From Hyphomicrobiales bacterium (GTDB taxonomy: Bacteria; Pseudomonadota; Alphaproteobacteria; Rhizobiales; Aestuariivirgaceae): a DNA stretch of 6,584 nucleotides. The DNA lies in NCBI GenBank assembly GCA_026987255.1, contig JALSNA010000482.1, positions 1-6,584 of the forward strand, given 5' to 3'. The notes under the pieces are model-generated. The model did not search any database. It was given only the letters and a program-made list of their open reading frames with translations, and was not told the DNA's origin. Shown here in pieces: positions 1-5,649 of this stretch (positions are counted from its first letter, which is position 1; each line of letters starts with the position of its first letter). Position numbers and translations under genes: made by a program.

Positions 1-761
1 TCCGGGGTGAGGCGGCGGCGGTCCTCGTTGGCGATGACCTCGCCCTCGGCGATGCAGATCAGGGCGTCATGGGCGGCAAAATCCTCCGGGGCGGGGAAAT
101 AGGGCTCGTTGGTGGCCACCAGCGGGATGGAGCCGTCATAGGCCATCTCGATGAGGGCGGCCTCGGCCAGTTTTTCGCGCTCCAGGCCATGACGCTGCAA
201 TTCGATGTAGAGCCTGTCGCCGAAAATCCCGCGCAGTTGCTCAAGGCGCGCTTCGGCCAGGGAGCGGCGGCCTTCCGCCAGCGCTCCGTTGAGCGGGCCA
301 TCGGGGCCGCCGGTGAGGCAGATCAGGCCATCATGGAGAGCGGCGATGTCGGCGATGGTCACATGCGCGGGGCCATCGGCGGCCCCCTCCAGATAGCCCT
401 TGGAGGACAGGCGCATGAGATTGCCATAGCCTTCCTCCGTCATGGCCAGCAGGGCCAGGGCCGGATGCTGGCGCAAGGCGCTCTGAGCCCCGCCTGCGCC
501 GCCGGGGGCATCGGGCTCATCGGCGAAATCCACCCGGATGGTGCAGCCGATGATGGGCTGGATGCCCGCCTTGGCCATGGTCTGGGAGAACTCCAGGGCG
601 CCAAAGAGATTGCCCGAATCGGTCAGCCCCAGGGCGGGCATGCCGTGTTCGGTGGCGAGGCGGACGAGATCGGGGATGCGCAGCGCCCCCTCGGAGAGGG
701 AATAGGCGCTGTGCAGGCGCAGGTGGATGAAGGGCGGGGCGGGTCTGGCGCTCTTGCTCAT
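1..761 (-). CDS. dnaE: DNA polymerase III subunit alpha, N-terminal part (partial)
   Basis: Catalytic alpha subunit of the replicative DNA polymerase III holoenzyme. Only the first 253 codons are here; the gene continues beyond the left edge. Visible is the N-terminal PHP domain: HLRLHSAYSL at residues 13-22, GLTDSGNLFGALEF at about 45-58, a PIIGC segment at about 68-72, and HDALICIAEG near residue 235. The spacing and wording match DnaE1 rather than the error-prone ImuC/DnaE2. The first PHP motif reads H-L-R-L-H, with Arg15 where exonuclease-active PHP domains have a histidine. This is as in E. coli DnaE and suggests that proofreading is done by a separate DnaQ subunit. Two in-frame ATGs are possible, at 761 and 770; neither has a clear Shine-Dalgarno. 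I use 761 because homology starts soon after it. A TAGAAT hexamer lies 7 nt before that ATG on the minus strand, so a leaderless start is conceivable. The gene is monocistronic at its 5' end in this window. Confidence 0.95.
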   Translation of the reverse strand, partial: MSKSARPAPPFIHLRLHSAYSLSEGALRIPDLVRLATEHGMPALGLTDSGNLFGALEFSQTMAKAGIQPIIGCTIRVDFADEPDAPGGAGGAQSALRQHPALALLAMTEEGYGNLMRLSSKGYLEGAADGPAHVTIADIAALHDGLICLTGGPDGPLNGALAEGRRSLAEARLEQLRGIFGDRLYIELQRHGLEREKLAEAALIEMAYDGSIPLVATNEPYFPAPEDFAAHDALICIAEGEVIANEDRRRLTP

Positions 762-864
762 GGAAGGCATTCTATCGCAAAGGGCCGCAAGGAGGGCGCA
801 AAATCAACGCGCAATCCACAATGCAACCGCTTTACAACCTGTTTACCCTGCAAATTGAATCAAA

Positions 865-893
865 TTTTCATTGCGCGCCGGATTTGGTAATTT
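865..893 (+). promoter_or_regulatory. weak candidate promoter for the small RNA
   Basis: A TTTTCA hexamer at 865-870 and a TAATTT at 888-893 are separated by 17 bp, in a locally AT-rich patch (about 850-893). They would place a transcription start near 900, just before the rod-like fold. The hexamers match the sigma-70 consensus only at 4/6 and 3/6. This is inference from position more than from sequence. Confidence 0.2.
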
Positions 894-899
894 GCCATG

Positions 900-1047
900 C
901 ACAGGGGGGCGCTTGATGAAGCCCTTCCATCTGGACAGCGCGACAAGATCTCCGGTGGGATGCAAGGAGGCGAAACGCGAGGGGATGGGAGCTCGATCAG
1001 GCGCACTTGAAACGGCGCTGCCTTGGGGAAGGCGGCGCCGTTTTTTT
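900..1047 (+). ncRNA. candidate small RNA with nested rod fold and intrinsic terminator
   Basis: No protein-coding gene on the + strand accounts for the strong terminator at 1011-1047, so the segment before it may be a small RNA. Read on the + strand, 909-1004 folds into nested helices. GCGCTTGAT (909-917) pairs with ATCAGGCGC (996-1004) over 9 bp with one G-U. CTTCCATC (924-931) pairs with GATGGGAG (984-991) over 8 bp with one G-U. CGCG (939-942) pairs with CGCG (976-979). TCTCC (949-953, starting at the T) pairs with GGAGG (966-970), closing a 12-nt loop. The terminator hairpin follows 6 nt after the closing stem. The overall plan recalls 6S-type rods, but I see no feature specific to 6S or any named family, and GC-rich DNA can give such pairings by chance. 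The exact 5' end is unknown. A 37-codon reading frame (ATG 897 to TGA 1010) covers the same stretch but has no Shine-Dalgarno. Confidence 0.4.
1011..1047 (+). terminator. strong intrinsic terminator
   Basis: A 14-bp stem (1011-1024 paired with 1029-1042, one G-U pair) has a GGGG loop and is followed by a run of seven T (1041-1047). It is a textbook rho-independent terminator when read on the + strand. On the minus strand the same hairpin begins about 10 nt after the stop of the zinc-finger gene, but there it has an A-C mismatch and only a TTTC tail. It may therefore also end that transcript weakly. The better direction is +, where no coding gene lies upstream. Confidence 0.75.
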
Positions 1048-1051
1048 CGTC

Positions 1052-1300
1052 TCAAACCGTGGCATCATCGCGGGCGATGGCGCCGGCAGGGCGGGTTTCA
1101 TCTTCCGCCAGATCGGGATTGTAGCGGTAAAGGGTGGCGCAATAGGGGCACTTGGCCACGCCGGAGGCGGGAACCTCCAGGAAGACATGGGGGTGATCCA
1201 TGGGCGGGGTCTGGCCCATGCAGCCGAAATGGCGCACTCCGATCTCGATTTCCTTCACCCCGGCGTCATTGTGAAAGACAGGCGTGAATTCCTTGCTCAT
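1052..1300 (-). CDS. zf-CHCC zinc-finger domain protein (NDUFS6-like)
   Basis: Small 82-residue protein of the zf-CHCC family. This fold also occurs in the NDUFS6 (13 kDa) subunit of mitochondrial complex I, and alphaproteobacteria carry a stand-alone version. The presumed zinc ligands are Cys27 (in HFGCMGQ), His36 (in DHPHVFLEV), and Cys51 and Cys54 (in KCPYCATLY). The last two form the usual C-x-x-C knuckle, and the His-Pro-x-Val-x-Leu context fits the family. The acidic C-terminal tail looks disordered. I chose ATG 1300, which has GGAG about 8 nt upstream; an in-frame ATG at 1318 would add MNRSAA and lacks support. The gene is divergent from the hydrolase at 1408, with about 107 bp between. 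A link to complex I biogenesis is known for the eukaryotic relative and is only inferred here. Confidence 0.85.
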   Translation of the reverse strand: MSKEFTPVFHNDAGVKEIEIGVRHFGCMGQTPPMDHPHVFLEVPASGVAKCPYCATLYRYNPDLAEDETRPAGAIARDDATV

Positions 1301-1343
1301 GGCCGCGCTCCGGTTCACTATGCGCCCCGGTCAGGGGGCTGCA

Positions 1344-1374
1344 TTGACAAATGTTCGCAGACCCAGCCGATAGC
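1344..1374 (+). promoter_or_regulatory. putative promoter of the alpha/beta hydrolase gene
   Basis: A perfect TTGACA -35 hexamer lies at 1344-1349. A modest GATAGC (-10, 3/6) at 1369-1374 follows with a 19-bp spacer; TAGCAT at 1371-1376 fits better but at 21 bp. The site is in the divergent interval and would drive the hydrolase starting at 1408. Confidence 0.35.
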
Positions 1375-1407
1375 ATGTTCGAAGACGGTTCGCAAAAGGA
1401 AAGACCC

Positions 1408-2160
1408 ATGCCAGATTTCGATTCCGGCGGCGTGCGCATTCACTACGAGACCTTCGGCGCAGGCCCGCCGGTGCTGCTGCTGCACGGCTTTGCCTCCAGC
1501 GGGCGGGTCAACTGGGTCTCCACAAGCTGGACGAAGACCTTGAGCGATGCCGGGTTCCGGGTCATCGTCATGGATCACCGCGGCCATGGAAAGAGCGAAA
1601 AGCTCCATGATGAGCGGGCCTATTCGGCGCCGCTGATGGCCGAGGATGCGCGCCGTCTGCTCGATCATCTGGGGATCGAGAGGGCGGCGGTCATGGGCTA
1701 TTCCATGGGGGCGCGGGCGGCGGCCTTTCTGGCCATTGCCCACCCGCGGCGGGTGCGCGCCCTCATCCTTTCGGGCATGGCGGCCAATCTGCTCACCGGA
1801 GTGGGGGATTCCGATGTCATAGCCGATGCCCTGGAGGCGCCGGATGCGCAGGATGTGACCTCGCCAAGGGCGCGCGGCTTTCGCCTTTTCGCCGAGCGGG
1901 TGGGCAACGACCTGAAGGCCCTGGCGGCCTGCATGCGGGCCGGGCGCACGCCGGTGGGCGAAGAAGCACTGCGCAATCTCTCCATGCCGGTGCTCATCGC
2001 CGTGGGCTCGCGCGACGACATAGCCGGGCCGGCCCGGCCCCTGGCGCGGCACATTCCCCATGCGCAGGTGGTGGTGCTCGACGGGCGCGATCACATGAAC
2101 GCGGTGGGCGACAGGACCCACAAGGCCGCCGTGGTGGATTTTCTCAAAGCCATACCATGA
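1408..2160 (+). CDS. alpha/beta hydrolase
   Basis: A 250-residue, probably cytoplasmic alpha/beta-hydrolase-fold enzyme; no signal peptide is visible. The classical landmarks are in order: LLLHGFASS (residues 23-31), the His-Gly strand that contributes to the oxyanion hole; VMDHRGHGKS (54-63); and the nucleophile elbow GYSMG with Ser99. The acid is Asp203 or Asp204 in GSRDD, and the base is His229 in GRDHM. The catalytic triad is therefore complete. The region between about 125 and 190 would form a short cap that sets substrate choice. The size and the RGHG motif resemble small esterases and carboxylic-ester or lactone hydrolases, but the substrate cannot be read from sequence. ATG 1408 is chosen because AAGGA sits 7 nt upstream; the frame is open further upstream to 1351 without an RBS. 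Its 3' end overlaps the convergent exporter gene by 17 bp. Confidence 0.9.
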   Translation: MPDFDSGGVRIHYETFGAGPPVLLLHGFASSGRVNWVSTSWTKTLSDAGFRVIVMDHRGHGKSEKLHDERAYSAPLMAEDARRLLDHLGIERAAVMGYSMGARAAAFLAIAHPRRVRALILSGMAANLLTGVGDSDVIADALEAPDAQDVTSPRARGFRLFAERVGNDLKALAACMRAGRTPVGEEALRNLSMPVLIAVGSRDDIAGPARPLARHIPHAQVVVLDGRDHMNAVGDRTHKAAVVDFLKAIP

Positions 2161-2746
2161 GCAGCGAGGCGGCCATGAGGGCGGCCATGATGCGGTTGAA
2201 CCAGAGCAGATGCCCGGGCGAGAGCAGCTTGCCCGCACCGGCGCCGATGAGCGCCCAGGCCATGGCGGTGGTGAAGGCCACGCCGGTGAATATGGCGGCC
2301 ATGAGGATGACATCGGCGCGGTAGGAGCCATTGTGACCGGCATAGACGCTCAGCATGGCCATGACCATGGTCCAGCCCTTGGGGTTCACCCATTGAAAGG
2401 CCGCCGCCTGGGCAAAGCTCAAGGGCTTGCCGCGCGCCCTGGCCCTGGCGTCATCGGGGGAGATCCCGGCGGCGGTGGCCACCCTCCAGGCGAGATAGAG
2501 CAAATAGGCGCTGCCGAGCCATTTCAATATGGTCTGAAGGATGGGAAACAGCCGGAAGATCTCGCCCATGCCCAGCCCCACGGCGGCGATCATGGCGGGA
2601 AAGCCGATGGCGATGCCGGCAATGTGGGGCAGGGTGCGCCGGATGCCGTAATTGGCGCCCGATGCGGCCAGCATCATGTTGTTGGGCCCCGGCGTGCCGG
2701 CGGTGGCGAAGCCGAAGGCGAGAAAGGCCAATAGCCAGTCGGTCAT
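2144..2746 (-). CDS. LysE/RhtB-family amino-acid exporter
   Basis: Inner-membrane exporter of the LysE/RhtB superfamily, whose members expel amino acids such as lysine, homoserine or threonine. From the ATG at 2746 it has 200 residues, the usual family length. It shows the signature TPGPNN at 18-23 in the first helix, SGANYGIRRTLPH at about 29-41, and GSAYLLYLAWR at about 78-88. FQWVNPKGW follows at 117-125. Five to six hydrophobic stretches (about 4-20, 43-60, 68-88, 115-135, 147-170, 183-199) fit the fold. A second in-frame ATG at 2773 would add nine residues (MADIYGMTV); it has AAGG 5 nt upstream and lies inside a small hairpin, so the true start is not certain. It follows the enoyl-CoA hydratase homologue on the same strand and is probably cotranscribed. 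The substrate is unknown. Confidence 0.88.
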   Translation of the reverse strand: MTDWLLAFLAFGFATAGTPGPNNMMLAASGANYGIRRTLPHIAGIAIGFPAMIAAVGLGMGEIFRLFPILQTILKWLGSAYLLYLAWRVATAAGISPDDARARARGKPLSFAQAAAFQWVNPKGWTMVMAMLSVYAGHNGSYRADVILMAAIFTGVAFTTAMAWALIGAGAGKLLSPGHLLWFNRIMAALMAASLLMVWL

Positions 2747-2805
2747 GACAGTCATCCCATAAATGTCAGCCATGCTGACCTTTTTGGATCGTGCCTGTCA
2801 AGTCC

Positions 2806-3618
2806 TCATCGTCCGCAAAAATGCGGGCGGCGCTTTTCCATGAAGGCCGCAATGCCCTCGGCATAATCGCGCGATTGCTCGCAGGCGGCGGCCATGGCTG
2901 TGAGCCTTTGGCGCTCCTTGTCCAGGCAACCGGCGGCAATGGCATCGATGGCCGCCTTGGCATGGGCGATGGTCAAGGGTGCATTGGCCGCCATGCGTGC
3001 GGCCAGATCGAGGCTGGCTTTTTCCAGTTCACCGGCAGGGTGAACGGCATTGACCAGACCATGCCGCGCCGCCTCCCCGGCCTGCAAGGCGCGGGCGGTG
3101 AAGATCATCTCCTTGGCGAAGGCGGCAGAGACCGCCTTGAGCAGATCGGCCAATCCTCCCAGCGGATAGGCCAGCCCGATGCGCGCCGGGGGCAGGGCGA
3201 AGCGGGCATCATCGGCGGCCAGGCGGATATCGCAGGCCAGGGCCAGCGCCAGCCCGCCGCCGATGCAATGGCCGTGGATCATGGCAATGGTGGGCACAGC
3301 CGCGGTCTTGATGGCATCAAGGGCGCGCAGGTTCATGGCCTCATAGGCGCGCGCGCTGTCCGCCTGGCGCAATTGCGAAAATTGCCCAATGTCGGCCCCG
3401 GAGCAGAAGGCCTCCCGGCCCGCCCCGCGCAGGATGATGACGCGCACATCCGCAATGTGGCGCAAGGTCTCCATGGCCTGCGGGATGGCCTCCCACATGG
3501 CCGCATCAAGGGCGTTTTTGCGCTGCGGGCGGTTGAGCACGAGCCAGCCAATGGGCCCGCGGCGCATCAGGCGGATGGTCGTGAGCGGAAAGGGAATGTC
3601 TTCCGTGGGCTGGCCCAT
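2806..3618 (-). CDS. enoyl-CoA hydratase/isomerase family protein (crotonase fold)
   Basis: A 270-residue crotonase-superfamily protein acting on acyl-CoA thioesters. N-terminal landmarks include WLVLNRPQRKNALDAAM (25-41). FCSGADIGQF (71-80) supplies one oxyanion-hole NH, and IHGHCIGGGLALALACDIRL (114-133) supplies the other and the CoA-binding turn. The C-terminal helices (about 200-270) are intact, so the length is normal. Both catalytic glutamates of true enoyl-CoA hydratase (rat Glu144 and Glu164) appear replaced: by Ala124 in GGGLA and Pro144 in LPPARIGLAYP. Classical hydration is therefore doubtful. The pattern is closer to members that carry out decarboxylation, thioester hydrolysis or unknown chemistry. 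The start ATG 3618 has AGGTGA about 6 nt upstream. The gene leads a probable two-gene unit with the exporter and diverges from cysE. Confidence 0.88.
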   Translation of the reverse strand: MGQPTEDIPFPLTTIRLMRRGPIGWLVLNRPQRKNALDAAMWEAIPQAMETLRHIADVRVIILRGAGREAFCSGADIGQFSQLRQADSARAYEAMNLRALDAIKTAAVPTIAMIHGHCIGGGLALALACDIRLAADDARFALPPARIGLAYPLGGLADLLKAVSAAFAKEMIFTARALQAGEAARHGLVNAVHPAGELEKASLDLAARMAANAPLTIAHAKAAIDAIAAGCLDKERQRLTAMAAACEQSRDYAEGIAAFMEKRRPHFCGR

Positions 3619-3726
3619 GCTTTCACCTCGCGGTCAGGATTGTTTCATATTTTCGTGCATACTGGCATGCGGGCGGCCCGTGCTGCTATGCTGCCCGGCA
3701 ATCACCAATCAGGGGGAACCCTAGCC

Positions 3727-4563
3727 ATGACAGCCAAGGCCGGCAAGGCGGATGTTCACAAGCTCGATCCGGTATGGAACCGGATCCGGGCGGAAGCGCG
3801 CGAGATCATCGAATCGGATCAGTCCCTGGGCGGCTTCGTCTATTCGGCGGTGCTCAACCATGCGCGCTTCGGCCAGGCCATCGGCCACAGGCTGGCCATG
3901 CTTCTGGCCAATGGCGACATCAACGCCGAATTGATCATCCAGGCCTACAACGAGGCCCTGGCCGCCGATGAGACTATCGGCAAGGCGGCGCGCGCCGACA
4001 TTCTGGCCGTCTATGAGCGCGATCCGGCCTGCGAGCGCTACATCGAACCTTTCTTGTATTTCAAGGGCTTTCAGGCCTTGCAGGCGCACCGTCTGGCGCA
4101 CCGTTTGTGGGCCCTGGGGCGCAAGGATTTCGCCCTGTTCCTGCAAAGCCGCTCCTCGGCGGTCTTTTCGGTGGATATCCACCCGGCGGCGAAAATGGGC
4201 CAGGGCATCATGATCGATCATGGCCATTCCATCGTCATCGGCGAGACGGCGGTGGTGGAGGACAATGTCTCCATCCTCCAGGACGTGACCCTGGGCGGCA
4301 CCGGCAACGAGGATGGCGACCGCCACCCGAAGATCCGCGAAGGCGTGCTGCTGGGGTCTGGCTGCAAGGTGCTGGGCAACATCGAGGTGGGCCGCTGCGC
4401 CAAGGTGGCCTCCGGCTCGGTGGTGCTCAAGGACGTGCCGCCAAGGCGCACCGTGGCCGGGGTTCCGGCGCGCATCGTCGGCTATGCCGGATGCGAGGAC
4501 GAACCGGCCCGCGCCATGGATCAGAACATAGCCGGAGATGAAGAAGATGGCCAAGAGGCTTGA
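3727..4563 (+). CDS. cysE: serine O-acetyltransferase
   Basis: Cytoplasmic enzyme that transfers acetyl from acetyl-CoA to L-serine, giving O-acetylserine, the committed step of cysteine synthesis. It has 278 residues. The N-terminal helical domain is at about 14-140, with LDPVWNRIRAEA and the HRLAHRLWALGRKDFA segment. The left-handed beta-helix of hexapeptide repeats is at about 148-250. The catalytic pair is Asp150 in SVDIHPAA and His165 in MIDHGHS, 15 residues apart as in E. coli (Asp143/His158). The acetyl-CoA loop TLGGTGNEDGDRHPKIREG and the closing VPPRRTVAGVPARIVG are both present. The acidic tail after about 255 is poorly conserved; in other CysE proteins the C-terminus docks into the active site of O-acetylserine sulfhydrylase and takes part in feedback control by cysteine. 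ATG 3727 has AGGGGGA upstream at a slightly long spacing. No strong promoter is visible in the 108-bp divergent interval with the hydratase homologue. Confidence 0.96.
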   Translation: MTAKAGKADVHKLDPVWNRIRAEAREIIESDQSLGGFVYSAVLNHARFGQAIGHRLAMLLANGDINAELIIQAYNEALAADETIGKAARADILAVYERDPACERYIEPFLYFKGFQALQAHRLAHRLWALGRKDFALFLQSRSSAVFSVDIHPAAKMGQGIMIDHGHSIVIGETAVVEDNVSILQDVTLGGTGNEDGDRHPKIREGVLLGSGCKVLGNIEVGRCAKVASGSVVLKDVPPRRTVAGVPARIVGYAGCEDEPARAMDQNIAGDEEDGQEA

Positions 4564-4633
4564 GTCCGCCTGCCAGCCGCGCTACCACCAGAGCATGATC
4601 CGATTCACCCACAAAGGCTGGATGCGCCGATGA
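4547..4633 (+). CDS. possible 28-residue linker ORF between cysE and the DUF3126 gene
   Basis: A short frame, MAKRLESACQPRYHQSMIRF and eight further residues, starts at ATG 4547 inside the end of cysE. It has GGAG about 9 nt upstream (4534-4537). It ends with TGA 4631-4633, overlapping the ATG of the DUF3126 gene in an ATGA arrangement. The 67-bp gap between the two main genes is thus fully spanned by translation. The predicted peptide is basic and unlike anything I recognise. It may be a real micro-protein, or only a coupling device carrying ribosomes from cysE to the next gene, whose own Shine-Dalgarno is weak. Chance remains possible. Confidence 0.25.
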   Translation: MAKRLESACQPRYHQSMIRFTHKGWMRR

Positions 4634-4851
4634 CTCCCCAAGAAATCACCAAGCTCAACACCTACCTGCGCAAGCTGTTCAAGCTGCCCTCCCTGGAGGT
4701 GCGCCGCCGCCCGCAGAAGGAGGACTCGGCGGAAGTCTACATCGGTGACGAGTTCATCGGGGTGCTGTTCCGCGATGACGAGGATCCCAACGACATCTCC
4801 TACAATTTCCAGATGGCCATTCTGGACTACGATCTGGAAGACAACGGCTGA
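4630..4851 (+). CDS. DUF3126 family protein
   Basis: A 73-residue protein of the DUF3126 family, a small cytoplasmic family of unknown function found in alphaproteobacteria and commonly next to cysE. Recognisable features are the N-terminal helix PQEITKLNTYLRKLF (3-17), the basic stretch VRRRPQK (24-30), and the core EVYIGDEFIGVLFRDDEDP (35-53). The acidic end FQMAILDYDLEDN closes the protein. There is no signal peptide, membrane segment or cysteine. The start ATG 4630 has only AAAGG about 12 nt upstream. Translation may therefore depend on the upstream frame that stops at 4631-4633. Position and spacing indicate cotranscription with cysE; the biological link to cysteine synthesis is inferred from this neighbourhood only. 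Confidence 0.85.
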   Translation: MTPQEITKLNTYLRKLFKLPSLEVRRRPQKEDSAEVYIGDEFIGVLFRDDEDPNDISYNFQMAILDYDLEDNG

Positions 4852-4872
4852 CCAGACACTGAGCCGTCAGGT

Positions 4873-5598
4873 TCAGTCTCGCACCTGCCGGTAGTGGTGC
4901 AAGATGGCCTGCCGCGCGGTGGTCTCCAGGGCGGACCAGCGCGGCAGGTGGCGGGCGTCGAACATCCAGGTGACGCGCAGGCCAGGATAGGGGCTGAAGG
5001 CGCTTTCGCACATGCGCACCCCCTGGGCATCGGCCTGTTTGCGGCAGCGAATGAAGATCACCCGTCCGGCTTTGCGGCCCACATACAAGGTGATGTCCGC
5101 ATAGGGGGAGCCGGGACGGAAATGATATTCCGCCAGGCCCATGTTCGTGCGCCTGGGGCTGCCTTGCATCTCGTGGCGATAAAGCGCGGCCATCTGGCGG
5201 GCGCTGGGCAGCTTGCCGCTGGCAGGGCGCAGGAAAAGCATCAAGGACGTGGCCGGAGCAAAGAGATCTTCGCCGTCATTTCCCGGCAGGGGAAGAATGA
5301 GGGCCGCGCCCTTGTCCTTGCGCAGGCGCAGGATGCGGCCGGCGGGGGCAGAGAGAATGCCGGGGCCGGCGCGCACCTGATCCATGCTCAGACCCGTGTC
5401 CGTTTTCAGCACCAGATCGAGCAGCCTGCGGGCATCGGGGGTGAAGGAAAATCCGGCCAATGCGCCAAGCGCCATCATCGCCAGAAGGATGGCCGGCACG
5501 GCCACAAGGCGCAAGGCATTGCCCGCCTTGCGCGCGCGTCGCGCAGGGGCGGACGAATGCGGCTCGTGCAGGGGCGGGGGAGAATGGGAAACGGGCAT
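4873..5598 (-). CDS. hypothetical single-pass membrane protein
   Basis: A 241-residue protein I do not recognise. It starts with a proline- and histidine-rich tail (1-18) and the basic patch RRARK (20-24). A hydrophobic segment follows at about 30-50 (LRLVAVPAILLAMMALGALA). The basic patch before the segment predicts an inside N-terminus and a periplasmic domain of about 190 residues. That domain is mixed alpha/beta in appearance, with FAPATSLMLFLRP (113-125), YRHEMQGSPRR (140-150) and DITLYVGRKAGRVIFIRC (168-185). It has two cysteines (185 and 197) that could form a disulfide. No catalytic motif stands out. It lies 51 bp after the PilZ gene on the same strand and may be cotranscribed with it. 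It converges on the DUF3126 gene with a 21-bp gap and no visible terminator. ATG 5598 lacks a clear Shine-Dalgarno. Confidence 0.7.
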   Translation of the reverse strand: MPVSHSPPPLHEPHSSAPARRARKAGNALRLVAVPAILLAMMALGALAGFSFTPDARRLLDLVLKTDTGLSMDQVRAGPGILSAPAGRILRLRKDKGAALILPLPGNDGEDLFAPATSLMLFLRPASGKLPSARQMAALYRHEMQGSPRRTNMGLAEYHFRPGSPYADITLYVGRKAGRVIFIRCRKQADAQGVRMCESAFSPYPGLRVTWMFDARHLPRWSALETTARQAILHHYRQVRD

Positions 5599-5649
5599 GG
5601 CCCGATTTAGCCCCGAACAGGCAGATCAGTAAAGAGCCGGCAATGGCTT

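Noticed and set aside
69..890. Long + strand open frame antisense to dnaE
   Set aside because: It is a shadow of the dnaE coding frame in GC-rich DNA. The minus-strand product matches DnaE clearly, while the + product resembles nothing.
900..1047. Identification of the rod-like RNA as 6S, SRP or tmRNA
   Set aside because: No SRP tetraloop region, tag-peptide reading frame or 6S-specific open bubble could be recognised, so no named family is claimed.
916..1287. + strand frame starting at ATG 916 with a good AGGGGG upstream
   Set aside because: It reads straight through the strong terminator and then antisense to the conserved zinc-finger gene. Beyond the first few dozen codons it is very Arg/Gly/Pro-rich, as shadow frames are.
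2791..3726. Possible long N-terminal extension of cysE
   Set aside because: The frame is open upstream only because it runs antisense to the hydratase homologue. CysE similarity and a ribosome binding site place the start at 3727.
3721..4554. Long minus-strand frame antisense to cysE
   Set aside because: Shadow frame; the + strand encodes an intact serine acetyltransferase with all catalytic residues.
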